Origin: Galactobacter valiniphilus
GTDB lineage: Bacteria > Actinomycetota > Actinomycetes > Actinomycetales > Micrococcaceae
Assembly (NCBI RefSeq): GCF_003575975.1
Contig: NZ_QQXK01000028.1
Coordinates: 1-52,746 of the forward strand
DNA: 52,746 bases
Reading direction: 5' to 3'
Position numbers and translations under genes: made by a program. Positions 7,632 to 16,428 of the stretch are shown here, piece by piece. Below the pieces are notes generated by a model that was not told the DNA's origin, ran no database searches, and worked only from the letters and a program-made list of their open reading frames with translations. The number at the start of each line of letters is the position of its first letter. Position 1 is the stretch's first letter.

Positions 7632-9038
7632 GTGAGCATCCAGGACTACGAGGAGCAGATGGCTCCGTCCGATCGCGGATCCCGCACGCCCCCGCAGGAC
7701 CTGGTCGCGGAGCAGTCGGTGCTCGGCGGCATGATGCTCTCCAAGGACGCGATCGCCGACTGCGTCGAGGTGCTGCGCGGCGTCGACTTCTACCGCCCAA
7801 GCCACGAGATGGTCTACGAGGCCATCATCGATCTCTACGGCCGCGGCGAGCCCGCCGACGCCGTGACCGTCGCGGACGAGCTGACCAAGCGCGGCGACAT
7901 CCAGCGCATCGGCGGCGCCGCGTACCTGCACGAGCTGATCCAGTCCGTGCCCACCGCGGCCAACGCCGGTTTCTACGCGGAGATCGTGCGCGAGCGCGCC
8001 GTGCTGCGCCGCCTCGTGGACGCCGGCACGCGCATCGTGCAGATGGGCTACTCGCAGGACGGCGAGGTGGACGCGATCGTGAACGAGGCCCAGGCCGAGG
8101 TCATGAAGGTCGCCGACCGCCGCGGCGGCGAGGACTACGTGGCGCTGAAGGACATCATCGAGGGCACGGTGGACGAGATCGAGTCCGCCTCCTCGCGCAC
8201 CGAGGGCATCACCGGCGTGCCCACGGGCTTCTACGAGTTCGACGAGCTGACGCAGGGCTTGCAGGGCGGCCAGATGATCGTCGTCGCGGCCCGCCCGGCC
8301 GTCGGTAAGTCCACGTTTGCGCTGGACATCGCCCGCTCCGCGGCGATCAAGCACCACATGACGACCGTCTTCTTCTCCCTGGAAATGGGGCGCAACGAGA
8401 TCGCGATGCGCCTGCTTTCAGCGGAGGCGTCCATCGGCCTGCAGGACCTGCGCAAGGGAAACGTCAAGGACGAGCAGTGGGCCAAGATCGCCAACACCAT
8501 GGGCAATCTGAACGACGCCCCGCTCTTCATCGACGACAGCCCCAACATGTCGCTCATGGAGATCCGCGCCAAGGCCCGCCGCCTGAAGCAGAAGCACGAC
8601 CTCAAGCTCATCGTGCTCGACTACCTGCAGCTCATGAGCTCGGGCAAGAAGGTCGAGTCCCGCCAGCAAGAGGTCTCCGAGTTCTCCCGCGCCCTGAAGC
8701 TCATGGCCAAGGAGCTCGAGGTCCCCGTGATCGCGCTGTCGCAGCTGAACCGTGGTTCCGAGCAGCGCACCGATAAGCGCCCGCAGGTCTCGGATCTGCG
8801 CGAATCGGGCTCCATCGAGCAGGACGCCGATATGGTCATCCTGCTGCACCGCGAGGACATCTACGACAAGGAATCCCCGCGCGCCGGCGAGGCCGACGTC
8901 ATCGTCGCCAAGCACCGTAACGGCCCCACCAAGACCATCGTCGTGGCCTTCCAGGGCCACTACTCGCGCTTCAACAACATGGCCGGCGGCGACTTCGACG
9001 GCGGCGGGTACGCGGGCGGGGAGCCCGGCGGGATCTAG
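7632..9038 (+). CDS. dnaB: Replicative DNA helicase
   Basis: 468 aa. The GTG start at 7632 follows GAGGAG and gives VSIQDYEEQM. The N-terminal DnaB domain (PPQDLVAEQSVLGGMML) interacts with primase. The RecA-like motor carries Walker A ARPAVGKST (about residues 221-229), Walker B LIVLDYLQLM, and the conserved SQLNRGSEQR and DLRESGSIEQDADM segments. It unwinds DNA at the replication fork as a hexamer. Length is normal and no intein is present, although actinobacterial dnaB genes sometimes hold one. A DnaA-box cluster lies directly upstream. Confidence 0.97.
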   Translation: MSIQDYEEQMAPSDRGSRTPPQDLVAEQSVLGGMMLSKDAIADCVEVLRGVDFYRPSHEMVYEAIIDLYGRGEPADAVTVADELTKRGDIQRIGGAAYLHELIQSVPTAANAGFYAEIVRERAVLRRLVDAGTRIVQMGYSQDGEVDAIVNEAQAEVMKVADRRGGEDYVALKDIIEGTVDEIESASSRTEGITGVPTGFYEFDELTQGLQGGQMIVVAARPAVGKSTFALDIARSAAIKHHMTTVFFSLEMGRNEIAMRLLSAEASIGLQDLRKGNVKDEQWAKIANTMGNLNDAPLFIDDSPNMSLMEIRAKARRLKQKHDLKLIVLDYLQLMSSGKKVESRQQEVSEFSRALKLMAKELEVPVIALSQLNRGSEQRTDKRPQVSDLRESGSIEQDADMVILLHREDIYDKESPRAGEADVIVAKHRNGPTKTIVVAFQGHYSRFNNMAGGDFDGGGYAGGEPGGI

Positions 9039-9040
9039 GG

Positions 9041-9607
9041 GTGGAACGGCTCGCTGGCCTGGTCAGTCACCTTGCGCCGCCAGCCTTGCTCGTCAGTCTC
9101 CTGCTCCTGGGTCTGCCTCTGCGGGTGCCCGGAGTCGGGTGGGGGTACGCCTCGCTTGCGTTGCTCTTCACCACGGGTCAGCCCTGGCTGGCCCTGCTCT
9201 GGGCGCGCTGGAAGGGTCGCGTGAGTGACCTCCATGTGACCCGCCGCGAGCAGCGCTGGCCGCTGTTGTTGTTCTGTCTGGTTCTCATCGTGGTTGGCCT
9301 CGGCCTGCTGGCCTGGACCGGAGCGCCCTCTGCCATGGTGCGACAGGTACTGCTCGTCTTGGCGGGTCTCCTGGTGACGGGTCTGGTCACGCTGGGATGG
9401 AAGATCTCCATCCATGCCGCCGTCGCCGCCTTCGTCTTCTTCACGGCCGGCGCGGGTGACGTGGTCGGCGCCCACGCGGCGGCCGCGGGCCTGGCGCTCG
9501 TGTGTTGGTCGCGCGTCAAGCTCTCCCACCACACCCCGGCCCAGGTCGCGGCGGGTTCACTCGTGGGGATTGTCGTCAGCCTGGCCGGTTGGTTCCTGCC
9601 CGCCTGA
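9041..9607 (+). CDS. PAP2-like (phosphatidic acid phosphatase superfamily) membrane protein
   Basis: 188 aa starting at GTG 9041, only 2 bp after the dnaB stop, so probably cotranscribed. About five hydrophobic segments are seen. The C-terminal half has KISIHAAVAAF and SRVKLSHHTPAQV, which resemble the KxSxH and SRVxLxxHxxxQ motifs of PAP2 phosphatases. The first PAP2 motif (Kx6RP) is not evident, so catalytic activity is uncertain. Possible substrates are polyprenyl or lipid phosphates. Confidence 0.65.
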   Translation: MERLAGLVSHLAPPALLVSLLLLGLPLRVPGVGWGYASLALLFTTGQPWLALLWARWKGRVSDLHVTRREQRWPLLLFCLVLIVVGLGLLAWTGAPSAMVRQVLLVLAGLLVTGLVTLGWKISIHAAVAAFVFFTAGAGDVVGAHAAAAGLALVCWSRVKLSHHTPAQVAAGSLVGIVVSLAGWFLPA

Positions 9608-10071
9608 GGCTCCATGTGGTCGGCCGCACGGCCGTGGCGTCCAGCGTGAGCATGCCCACGTGGGACGCCGCCGCATCGACATCCGGGGCCCCTTGCCGTA
9701 GTGTTGGTAGAACCGCGTACCCGCCCCAGGGCGAACACGGACGCATCGCGACCACGTCGCGGTCGCGGCGGGATGGGCATTGATGCCGCTCGCCGAGGTT
9801 TAGTGCAGGCCACGAACAAGCTGCACGCAACGAATCGGATGATTTTCGTTTTCTTTTCATTTCCCTGCATCGTCAGGGATCATGCCGGCGCCCGATAGCG
9901 GCCGCCGAGACCTTCCACCGCTTGCACAAGCGGGGCACGCGGACGTCAACGACTCCGCCTTTCTCACCTCCGGCTCCCCTGTAGGGGGACTCGCGGAGTC
10001 CACTCTCGTTCCACACCGATCATCGGTGCGGGCTCCCGCGCTTTGCGGGCTTTGAATCAAAGGAAAACAAC
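9608..10071 (+). promoter_or_regulatory. Long structured leader/promoter region of the cold-shock gene
   Basis: No gene was found in this 464-bp gap. Several short perfect hairpins can form: CCGCTTG/CAAGCGG (9918-9933), GACTCCGC/GCGGAGTC (9951-10000, enclosing TCCCC/GGGGA), and CACCGAT/ATCGGTG (10014-10028). A good ribosome site, AAAGGA, lies at 10059-10064 in an A-rich stretch just before the ATG. Such an arrangement suits a temperature-responsive csp 5' UTR. The start of transcription cannot be placed from sequence alone. Confidence 0.45.
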
Positions 10072-10275
10072 ATGACGTACGGCACCGTGAAGTGGTTCAA
10101 CTCGGACAAGGGCTTCGGCTTCATAGCGCCCGAGGACGGCTCCGCCGACCTCTTCGCCCACTACTCGGCCATCGCCGGGGCCGGCCACCGCGACCTGACC
10201 GAGGGTCAGCGCGTGCAGTTTGAGACGGTTGCCGGGCCCAAGGGCCCGCAGGCAGCGAACATTCAGGCGGCTTAG
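10072..10275 (+). CDS. Cold-shock domain protein (CspA family)
   Basis: A 67-aa single cold-shock domain. It begins [18 protein letters not shown] with RNP1 (KGFGFI) intact. RNP2 reads DLFAHYSAI, where many CspA proteins have DVFVHxSAI, a mild departure. It binds single-stranded nucleic acid and acts as an RNA chaperone. It has a strong ribosome site, a structured leader and a strong terminator directly after it. A desaturase gene follows, which fits a cold-adaptation pair. Confidence 0.96.
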   Translation: MTYGTVKWFNSDKGFGFIAPEDGSADLFAHYSAIAGAGHRDLTEGQRVQFETVAGPKGPQAANIQAA

Positions 10276-10281
10276 CCAGTG

Positions 10282-10325
10282 ACGACGGGGCCGGAGCAGG
10301 AACGATCCTGCCCCGGCCCCGTCGT
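10282..10325 (+). terminator. Terminator after the cold-shock gene
   Basis: ACGACGGGGCCGG (10282-10294) pairs exactly with CCGGCCCCGTCGT (10313-10325). CAGGA/TCCTG can pair inside the loop. It begins 7 bp after the csp stop. Confidence 0.75.
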
Positions 10326-10371
10326 GTACCAGGCAAGCCACTGAGCACACACGACGCCAAAGGACCACGCA

Positions 10372-11481
10372 ATGACCACCACCTCAGGCCACCTACGCGT
10401 CCCCGCCGCCGCGTTCATCACCGAGCTGGCGGATGAGCGCTCCTTTCCCCCGCACACGCGCGGCTACCTCGAGATCTCTGCGCAGGCGCGGGCGGCCGGG
10501 TTGCTCAAGCGCACGCCGTGGTTCTACATCGGGGTCGGGGCTGCGCTTGCGGCGGCGTTTGGAGGGAGCGTTGCGGGATTTGTCCTCTTGGGCTCGTCCT
10601 GGTTCCAGCTGCTGATCGCGGTGGGACTGGGGCTGATCTTCACCCAGGTGGCCTTCCTGGCCCACGAAGCCGCGCACCGCCAGATCCTGAGCAGCGGGCC
10701 CCGCAACGATCGCCTCGCCCGCGTGCTCGCGAGCGTCGTCGGGCTGAGCTATTCCTGGTGGGATTCCAAGCATTCTCGCCACCACGGCAACCCCAACAAG
10801 GTGGGGAAGGACCCGGACATCAGTCCGGACACTATCTCCTTCCGCGCGGAGGACGCCGCCTCGTCGCGGGGGCTGGTGAGGTTCATTGTCGCTCGCCAGG
10901 GCTGGCTATTCTTCCCGCTGTTGACCTTGGAGGGGCTGAACCTTCACTGGCAGAGTTACAAGCACCTGGTCGGCCGCGGCACCGTGAAGGGTCGCTGGAG
11001 CGAGCTCGGCATGATCACCGCGCGAATCCTGGTGGTGTTCGTCCCCGTCTTCCTGGTCCTTCCCCTCGGCATGGCGTCGGCGTTTGCGGGCGTGCAGCTC
11101 GCGGTCTTCGGCGTCTACATGGGCGCTTCCTTCGCGCCGAACCACAAGGGCATGCCGCTCATCGCTCCGGGGGCCAAGCTGGACTTCTTCTCGAAGCAGG
11201 TGCGGACTTCGCGCAACATCCGCGGCGGCTGGTGGGCCACGGTGCTCATGGGCGGGCTCAATTACCAGATCGAGCATCACCTGTTCCCGAGCATGCCGCG
11301 GCCACACCTCGCCGCCGCCCGCCGCATGGTGCGGACGTACTGCGCGACCCATGCCGTTCCGTACACGGAGACGTCGCTCCTTCGCTCGTACGGCATCGTC
11401 ATCCGCTACCTGAATCGGGTGGGGCTCGCCGCACGCGATCCGTTCGATTGCCCCGTCGCTTCTCGCTTCGGGCGGGGTTGA
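10372..11481 (+). CDS. Fatty acid desaturase (membrane di-iron acyl-lipid type)
   Basis: 369 aa. The three histidine boxes of the family are present: HEAAH (98-102), HSRHH (134-138) and QIEHH (299-303). Hydrophobic segments lie at about 50-75, 77-97, 218-236 and 238-255. It inserts double bonds into membrane acyl chains using O2 and an electron donor. It is a close paralogue of the truncated gene at 1-372. It sits behind the csp terminator, so it probably has its own promoter or depends on readthrough. An ATG with a weak ribosome site begins MTTTSGHLRVP. Confidence 0.93.
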   Translation: MTTTSGHLRVPAAAFITELADERSFPPHTRGYLEISAQARAAGLLKRTPWFYIGVGAALAAAFGGSVAGFVLLGSSWFQLLIAVGLGLIFTQVAFLAHEAAHRQILSSGPRNDRLARVLASVVGLSYSWWDSKHSRHHGNPNKVGKDPDISPDTISFRAEDAASSRGLVRFIVARQGWLFFPLLTLEGLNLHWQSYKHLVGRGTVKGRWSELGMITARILVVFVPVFLVLPLGMASAFAGVQLAVFGVYMGASFAPNHKGMPLIAPGAKLDFFSKQVRTSRNIRGGWWATVLMGGLNYQIEHHLFPSMPRPHLAAARRMVRTYCATHAVPYTETSLLRSYGIVIRYLNRVGLAARDPFDCPVASRFGRG

Positions 11482-11485
11482 GCCC

Positions 11486-11932
11486 CTAGGCGACGACGCC
11501 CTCGCGGCCCGGACGCGCGGCCCTCCGTGCCATCAGCGCGGCGTCGAGCGAGAAGCGCCCGGCGCCCGCCACAAGCAACGCGAGCGAGGCCGCGCCCAGG
11601 AGTGCCACGAGCTCGTAGCCGCCGTCGGCGGCAAACACACCGGCCGGCAGGTGCACGATGAACAGCGCGCCGAGCATGTCGGCCACGAACACCGCGGCGA
11701 CCACGCGCGTCGCCAGGCCGAGGATCAGCAGGGCCCCGCCGATCAGCTCGGCGTAGGCGATGAAGGGCCCGGCGACGGAGCCGAGCGGCACGCCCATCTG
11801 CTCGAAGCTGGCGCCGGTCCCGGCGGGGGTGAACTCGAAGACCTTCTGCGCACCGTGCGCGAGCATGAGGGCGCCCGTGACGGCGCGGAGGATCAGGAGG
11901 GCAACGTCGGTGGTCCAGGAGGTGGGCTTCAT
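11486..11932 (-). CDS. DoxX-family membrane protein
   Basis: 148 aa from ATG 11932, chosen because AAGGAC precedes it and the next residues (LLILRAVTGALMLAHGAQKVF) are the family start. Four membrane segments are seen; GPFIAYAELIGGALLILGL is typical. DoxX/DoxD relatives are small quinone- or redox-linked membrane proteins; some actinobacterial members act with oxidative-stress partners. No partner gene is adjacent, so the role here is unknown. It is convergent with the desaturase, with only 4 bp between the stops. Confidence 0.85.
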   Translation of the reverse strand: MKPTSWTTDVALLILRAVTGALMLAHGAQKVFEFTPAGTGASFEQMGVPLGSVAGPFIAYAELIGGALLILGLATRVVAAVFVADMLGALFIVHLPAGVFAADGGYELVALLGAASLALLVAGAGRFSLDAALMARRAARPGREGVVA

Positions 11933-12272
11933 GGCGTGTCCTTGGCTTGGGGAAGCGCGGCCGGTCGACCGCCCCACCACCCTGACACTTGAAGCTTGCA
12001 TGATTTCCTCGGGGTAACCCACCGGTGCGGCCCGGGGGAAGCCGGCGTCTCGCCAGTGACTGCGGGCCGGAGGGGGTGTCGGCGCCCGTGCAGCGCCTAC
12101 GGGACTCTCGTCGGGTCTTCGCCGGGAGAGCGCAGGGCGCACCCAGGCCGGCGTCACGCCCGTTCACGCGGCTGGACTCCGGCTCGCGTCATGGGGCCGG
12201 TGCACGGTGGGCGCCCATTGCGTGAGCCTGCCTGGGGTGTCGGATACTTGCCACACCCCCGGATCCCACGAA
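11933..12272. other. Intergenic region with no recognisable gene
   Basis: 340 bp between divergent doxX-like and glycosyltransferase genes. It must hold both promoters; no convincing promoter boxes, repeats or RNA gene were recognised. Confidence 0.5.
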
Positions 12273-13199
12273 ATGGTAGGCATGGAACAGCGAACCATCC
12301 TGGTGAAGATCGCCAGTTTCCGAGACCACGAACTCATCCTCACCATGGCGGCGGCCCTGCAGCAGGCGAGCCACCCGGAGAACATTCGCTTTGCCGTGGT
12401 CAACCAGTTCGACGAGGCCACCGAGCGAATCCTGGACCCCGTGCGGGCCGATCCCCGTGCGCGAATCCTCGAGATCCCGTGGCGGGAGAGCCGCGGGCTG
12501 GGGCGGGCGCGCCGCGCGAGCGACGAGATGTACGACGGCGAGGACTTCACCCTGCAGATCGACGCCCACATGCGCTTTGTGCGGGGCTGGGACGCGAACC
12601 TGATCCGGCAGTGGGACTCGCTCGGCAACGAGCGGGCCGTCCTGTCCACCTATCCCGGGCCCTACCGGGTGGACGCCGCGGGCGCGGTGACGGCCAACCC
12701 GGCGGTGCCGCACGCGATCGTGGTCCAGGGCATCGATCAGCACGGCCTTCCGGCCATCACGGGCGGCCCCGAGGTGGCCCCCTTCAGTAGGGGCCTGCTG
12801 GTGGGAGGTTGCTTCCAGTTCGGGGCCGGGTGCTCGACGACGGAGGTCCCGGCCCAGCCCGAGGTCCTGATCGGCGACGTGACGGTGCATTCACTGCGTC
12901 TCTTCACGCACGGATTTGATGTAGTCGTGCCGGCCGAGATTCCGCTCTTCCATCGGTATGCGAAGGACAAAAACTGGAACGGCGAGGCGCACACCCCGTT
13001 CGCCGACTTCCGGGAGTCGCGCGGGTTGTGGGCGTCCTTCTGGGCCGCGCTCGAGGAGAGCAACCGCGTGGCCAAGGACATTCTCGGCTCGCCGCAGCAC
13101 GTTGCCCACGGAACCCGGCGCAGCCGGGAGGGCTTTGTGAAGCTTCTTCGTGAGTATCGCTTTGATGGATTTGAGTTGCCGGACTATGTCATGAAATAG
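12273..13199 (+). CDS. GT60-like glycosyltransferase (GlcNAc-transferase fold, PF11397 type)
   Basis: 308 aa from ATG 12273 (a second ATG at 12282 gives MEQRTILVKIASFRD). Near residue 90, DFTLQIDAHMRFVRGWD matches the D-x-H(M) metal/sugar-nucleotide site of the Skp1-type polypeptide GlcNAc transferases, and ILVKIASFRD near the start is also family-like. There is no signal peptide or membrane segment, so it acts in the cytosol. The neighbour downstream is a Ser/Thr/Asp-rich exported protein, a possible acceptor, but this link is only inferred. Alternative acceptors are cell-wall polymers. Confidence 0.7.
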   Translation: MVGMEQRTILVKIASFRDHELILTMAAALQQASHPENIRFAVVNQFDEATERILDPVRADPRARILEIPWRESRGLGRARRASDEMYDGEDFTLQIDAHMRFVRGWDANLIRQWDSLGNERAVLSTYPGPYRVDAAGAVTANPAVPHAIVVQGIDQHGLPAITGGPEVAPFSRGLLVGGCFQFGAGCSTTEVPAQPEVLIGDVTVHSLRLFTHGFDVVVPAEIPLFHRYAKDKNWNGEAHTPFADFRESRGLWASFWAALEESNRVAKDILGSPQHVAHGTRRSREGFVKLLREYRFDGFELPDYVMK

Positions 13200-13349
13200 C
13201 GGCAAAGAAAACGATTGATAGTCACATTGAATGCATGGTGGAATGTTGACTTAGAAAGATATCGCTCGGCGCCCCATGCCCGGCTGGGTCGAGTGGCCTT
13301 CCGTCCGGTGCTGGGCCGGCGTCGGAACTCGAACGAACAGGTCACTCCC

Positions 13350-14798
13350 ATGCCTTCCTCCGCTCACAAGCTCGGCTGCGGCGTCGCCGCAGGGTTCGTC
13401 TTCCTGGCGACGGTGGGCGCCGGAGCGACCCCAGCGCACGCGGCGAGCTCCGATCCCTTGACCCCGCCGTCGGGCTGGACGGGGGTGAGCGAATCTGAGC
13501 ACTGGGTCGACATGGACTACGCGACGCTCCCATGGTTCATGGAAGATCCCAACGGAAACCTCTACAACGGCACGACGGGCATCACGAGGTATGACGTTCC
13601 CGCAGACAGTGTCTTTATCGACCTCTTCCACTCGGTTTCATCGGTGCGGAGGGTGGGGGATCGGATCGACTTCCTCGCTGCCTTCCGGCAGGCGCCGAAA
13701 CCCTTCAACCCGTACCCGGTGCAGCTTCCCGGCGCCAAGATGACCGAACGCGGGTATCCAGGCGTTGCGACCTTCGAGCTCCGCTTGCGCGACCTGCTGG
13801 ATGACGTTGAGTCCCTTTCCTTGTCGGATTTCACAGTCGAAGGCACCCCCATCGAAAACCTGACGCTGGCGAACGGCGTGCTGCGCGGAACCCTGCGCAT
13901 GCACGACAACGTCAGTGATACCCGTATCCGATTCAGCGCCACCTACACGGGTGAGGGTAACGATGTCCCGGTCCTGGGCGCTTACATGATCCAGCCCTAC
14001 TTCGCCTACGGCGCGGAGTTCGACACGAGCGTCACCATCCCCGTGGAACCCGCCTCCTTCGACGTCTTCAAGACGGCGGACGTATCCGAGGTCAAGGACA
14101 AGGGCGACGAGGTCACCTACACGGTCAAGGTGGGCCGCATCCCCGGCGCCGAAGCACGGTCCTTCACGCTCACGGACGACATGAGCGACGTCCTGAAGGA
14201 CGCCGAACGCTTCACGGCAGACGACATCGAGTTGCCCCAGGGGCTCTCCGCCAACGCCTCCGTGACGGACCAGGGCTTTGTCGTGTCGGGGGAGTGGCCC
14301 ACCGATCCCACCACCGGCCAGCCGGTGGAGTCGCTGTCGCTGAAGTACACAGTGAGCTATGACGGAACCTCGTCTGACGATGAGCTGGTCAACAGCGTCT
14401 GCGTCACGGGGAGGAACCCGGCCCTCACCGATGACTGCGCCGACGCCTCGGTGGCCGTGGGCGAGCCCTCGGAGGAGGAGGTCAAGCCGCCGGTGAAGCC
14501 CGTTGTGAGCCCGTCGCCGAGCCCCTCCGACGAGGGCGGAGGCGAGGGCGGCTCCGACGGCGACGACGACTCAGGCACCGATGACCAGGAGTCGACGCCG
14601 GCCCCGTCCTCGGGCCGGGACTCCTCGGACGATGACTCTTCCGAGGACGGCGCCCCGCAGGCCGCCGATCCCACTCCCACCCTGAGCAGGACCGGCGCTA
14701 GCGTTCCGGCGCCGCTGCTGTGGGCCGGAGGTTTGGCCGTGGCCTTGGGCGGTGTGCTCATCGCTGCGGTGGCGCGCCGCGGGGCGCGCAGGCACTAG
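13350..14798 (+). CDS. Sortase-anchored surface protein with Ser/Asp-rich stalk
   Basis: 482 aa from ATG 13350. A signal peptide ends near AHA-A (residue 31). A folded region (about 35-240) is followed by a beta-sandwich-like domain (about 240-405, VEPASFDVFKTADVSEVKDKG onward) resembling isopeptide/DUF11-type surface domains. Residues ~405-440 are a Pro/Ser/Asp/Glu-rich stalk. The C-terminus has a sorting signal: LSRTG (445-449), a hydrophobic segment and an Arg-rich tail. LSRTG departs from LPxTG as actinobacterial class-E-type LAxTG signals do. No sortase is present in this window. Function is unknown, probably adhesion or cell-surface structure. Confidence 0.8.
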   Translation: MPSSAHKLGCGVAAGFVFLATVGAGATPAHAASSDPLTPPSGWTGVSESEHWVDMDYATLPWFMEDPNGNLYNGTTGITRYDVPADSVFIDLFHSVSSVRRVGDRIDFLAAFRQAPKPFNPYPVQLPGAKMTERGYPGVATFELRLRDLLDDVESLSLSDFTVEGTPIENLTLANGVLRGTLRMHDNVSDTRIRFSATYTGEGNDVPVLGAYMIQPYFAYGAEFDTSVTIPVEPASFDVFKTADVSEVKDKGDEVTYTVKVGRIPGAEARSFTLTDDMSDVLKDAERFTADDIELPQGLSANASVTDQGFVVSGEWPTDPTTGQPVESLSLKYTVSYDGTSSDDELVNSVCVTGRNPALTDDCADASVAVGEPSEEEVKPPVKPVVSPSPSPSDEGGGEGGSDGDDDSGTDDQESTPAPSSGRDSSDDDSSEDGAPQAADPTPTLSRTGASVPAPLLWAGGLAVALGGVLIAAVARRGARRH

Positions 14799-14831
14799 CC
14801 GCACGAGGGCGCCTCTCCCAGACCAGGCGCC

Positions 14832-14870
14832 CGGGCCGGGCCGCGAGCATCACTTCCGCGGCCCGGCCCG
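14832..14870 (+). terminator. Terminator after the surface protein gene
   Basis: A perfect 14-bp stem CGGGCCGGGCCGCG (14832-14845) with its complement at 14857-14870. It lies between convergent genes, so it may serve both. Confidence 0.7.
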
Positions 14871-14900
14871 CACCGTGATGTCGTCGACCTCTGGAGCCGG

Positions 14901-15542
14901 CTAGCCCAGCACGATCCCGGCGACCACGTTGATCGCGGTGGCCAGGATGGTGAGGGAAAACAGGAACGAGAGCAGGCAGTGCCGCAGCACCACGGCGCGG
15001 ATGCGGCTCGATGTCACCGAGGTATCGGAGACCTGATAGGTCATGCCGAGGTTGTATGAAAAGTAGAGGAAGTCGCTGTAGCGCGGCAGCTCCTTGTCGT
15101 TGAAGTCGATGCCGCCGTCCACGTCGTCGTAGTACTCGTACGCGTACCGCGCCGCGTACATCGCGTGCAGGCTGAACCACTGCGCCAGCACGGCCACGAG
15201 CGCCAGGATCCCGGCGCCCTTCTGCGCGTTGCCCGTCCCCACGGCGCCGATGACAAACGTCGCGGCGATGCCGATCGTCACCGCCGCCGCCATGGCCAGC
15301 TCCTCGGCCGCCGGGCGGAACTCGTCACGCTCCGCGTGCGCCTTGGTGAGCGCGGCGTCCATGGGCCACATGTGCACCCACGCCAGCACCGAGAAGGTCA
15401 CGCCGCCCAGGGCCAGGCCGGTCAAGACTCCCCAGGTCCAGCCCGTCAGCACGCCCACGAGGACGCCGCCGATCACCCCTGCCGCCACGGCCGCGGCCAG
15501 CCGGGTCCAGGCACTCGAACCGCTCAATCCACGTTCGCTCAC
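14901..15542 (-). CDS. DUF1345 family membrane protein
   Basis: 213 aa. I chose the GTG at 15542 because AAGGGGGAG precedes it; a GTG at 15566 is also in frame. Five or so membrane segments are visible. The family signature DFLYFSYNLGMTYQVSDT and the acidic loop YYDDVDGGIDFND before it are clear. Function of the family is unknown. It is separated from the HdeD gene upstream by a perfect palindromic terminator. Confidence 0.85.
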   Translation of the reverse strand: MSERGLSGSSAWTRLAAAVAAGVIGGVLVGVLTGWTWGVLTGLALGGVTFSVLAWVHMWPMDAALTKAHAERDEFRPAAEELAMAAAVTIGIAATFVIGAVGTGNAQKGAGILALVAVLAQWFSLHAMYAARYAYEYYDDVDGGIDFNDKELPRYSDFLYFSYNLGMTYQVSDTSVTSSRIRAVVLRHCLLSFLFSLTILATAINVVAGIVLG

Positions 15543-15613
15543 GCGCTCCCCCTTCGTCGACGCCACCCTATGTGCCGGGCCGTGCCCCGCGCCCGAGGCG
15601 CGGTGACAGACGC

Positions 15614-15641
15614 AGGCGGGGCACGACGTCGTGCCCCGCCT
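15614..15641 (-). terminator. 28-bp perfect palindrome, terminator after the HdeD gene
   Basis: AGGCGGGGCACGAC and its exact complement abut at 15627/15628. It lies 37 bp after the HdeD-family stop and 70 bp before the DUF1345 start on the same strand. Confidence 0.65.
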
Positions 15642-15677
15642 TGGGTGTTTGGCCCGCCGTCCGCGGCGGGCGGCGCA

Positions 15678-16265
15678 TCAGGCCTTGCGCACCTTGAACG
15701 CCAGAACGATCGAGGCGATGCCGAACACCACGCCGTAGATGCCCGCCACCCACAGGGCGGCAATGATCATGCCGGCCGGGCCGGTGAACAGCGCCACGGC
15801 AAACCAGATGCCGATAATGATGTCGAGGATGCCAAGGGCGATGCTCCAGCCGCCCAGCGAGCGGTCGCCGAGGGCGGCGATGCCGCGCCCGATCAGGCCG
15901 ATCACCATGAACCACAAGAAGAGCACGCCCATGAAGGCACCAGTGGAGACGGGGAAGATGACGGCCAGGAGGCCGGCGATGATCGAGACGATGCCGCTCG
16001 TGAGCGCCCAGCCCCAGCCCTTGAGGCCCTCGCGCTTCTGGCGCCAGGCGAGCGAGCTCGTCGCGAAGCCGTCCAGGATGAGCCAGAAGGCAAGCGAGTA
16101 GACGACCACGATCGCGATCGCCGTGCCGCCGATGCCCGGGGCGAGGAACAGGATGAGGCCCAGGATCACGCCGAGGATGCCCTTGACGAGCAGCCAGGTG
16201 AAGCCGGTCTTGCGGAGGTCGTCGGCGAGGTCGGCCAGGGGGGTGTTTGAGGTGGGAAGCGACAT
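15678..16265 (-). CDS. HdeD-family (DUF308) membrane protein
   Basis: A 195-aa protein with six hydrophobic segments in the DUF308 pattern (VKGILGVILGLILFLAPG, GWALTSGIVSIIAGLLAV, GWSIALGILDIIIGIWF). HdeD of enterobacteria is linked to acid resistance; in actinobacteria the role is not established. Monocistronic by its terminator. Confidence 0.85.
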   Translation of the reverse strand: MSLPTSNTPLADLADDLRKTGFTWLLVKGILGVILGLILFLAPGIGGTAIAIVVVYSLAFWLILDGFATSSLAWRQKREGLKGWGWALTSGIVSIIAGLLAVIFPVSTGAFMGVLFLWFMVIGLIGRGIAALGDRSLGGWSIALGILDIIIGIWFAVALFTGPAGMIIAALWVAGIYGVVFGIASIVLAFKVRKA

Positions 16266-16428
16266 GATGACTCCAAAACTTGTCGGGGGCGATGTGCAGT
16301 CTTCGCCCCGACCCTAGGCCGCTCGCGAGCGGCGTGGAAGGGTTTGCCGTTTCTTGTCACATGGCGTTCGTGTTCGTCAGCGCCTCGTCTGGCCCCTCCT
16401 GGGCTCCCGGCAGGGTGCGGGCGGCGCG

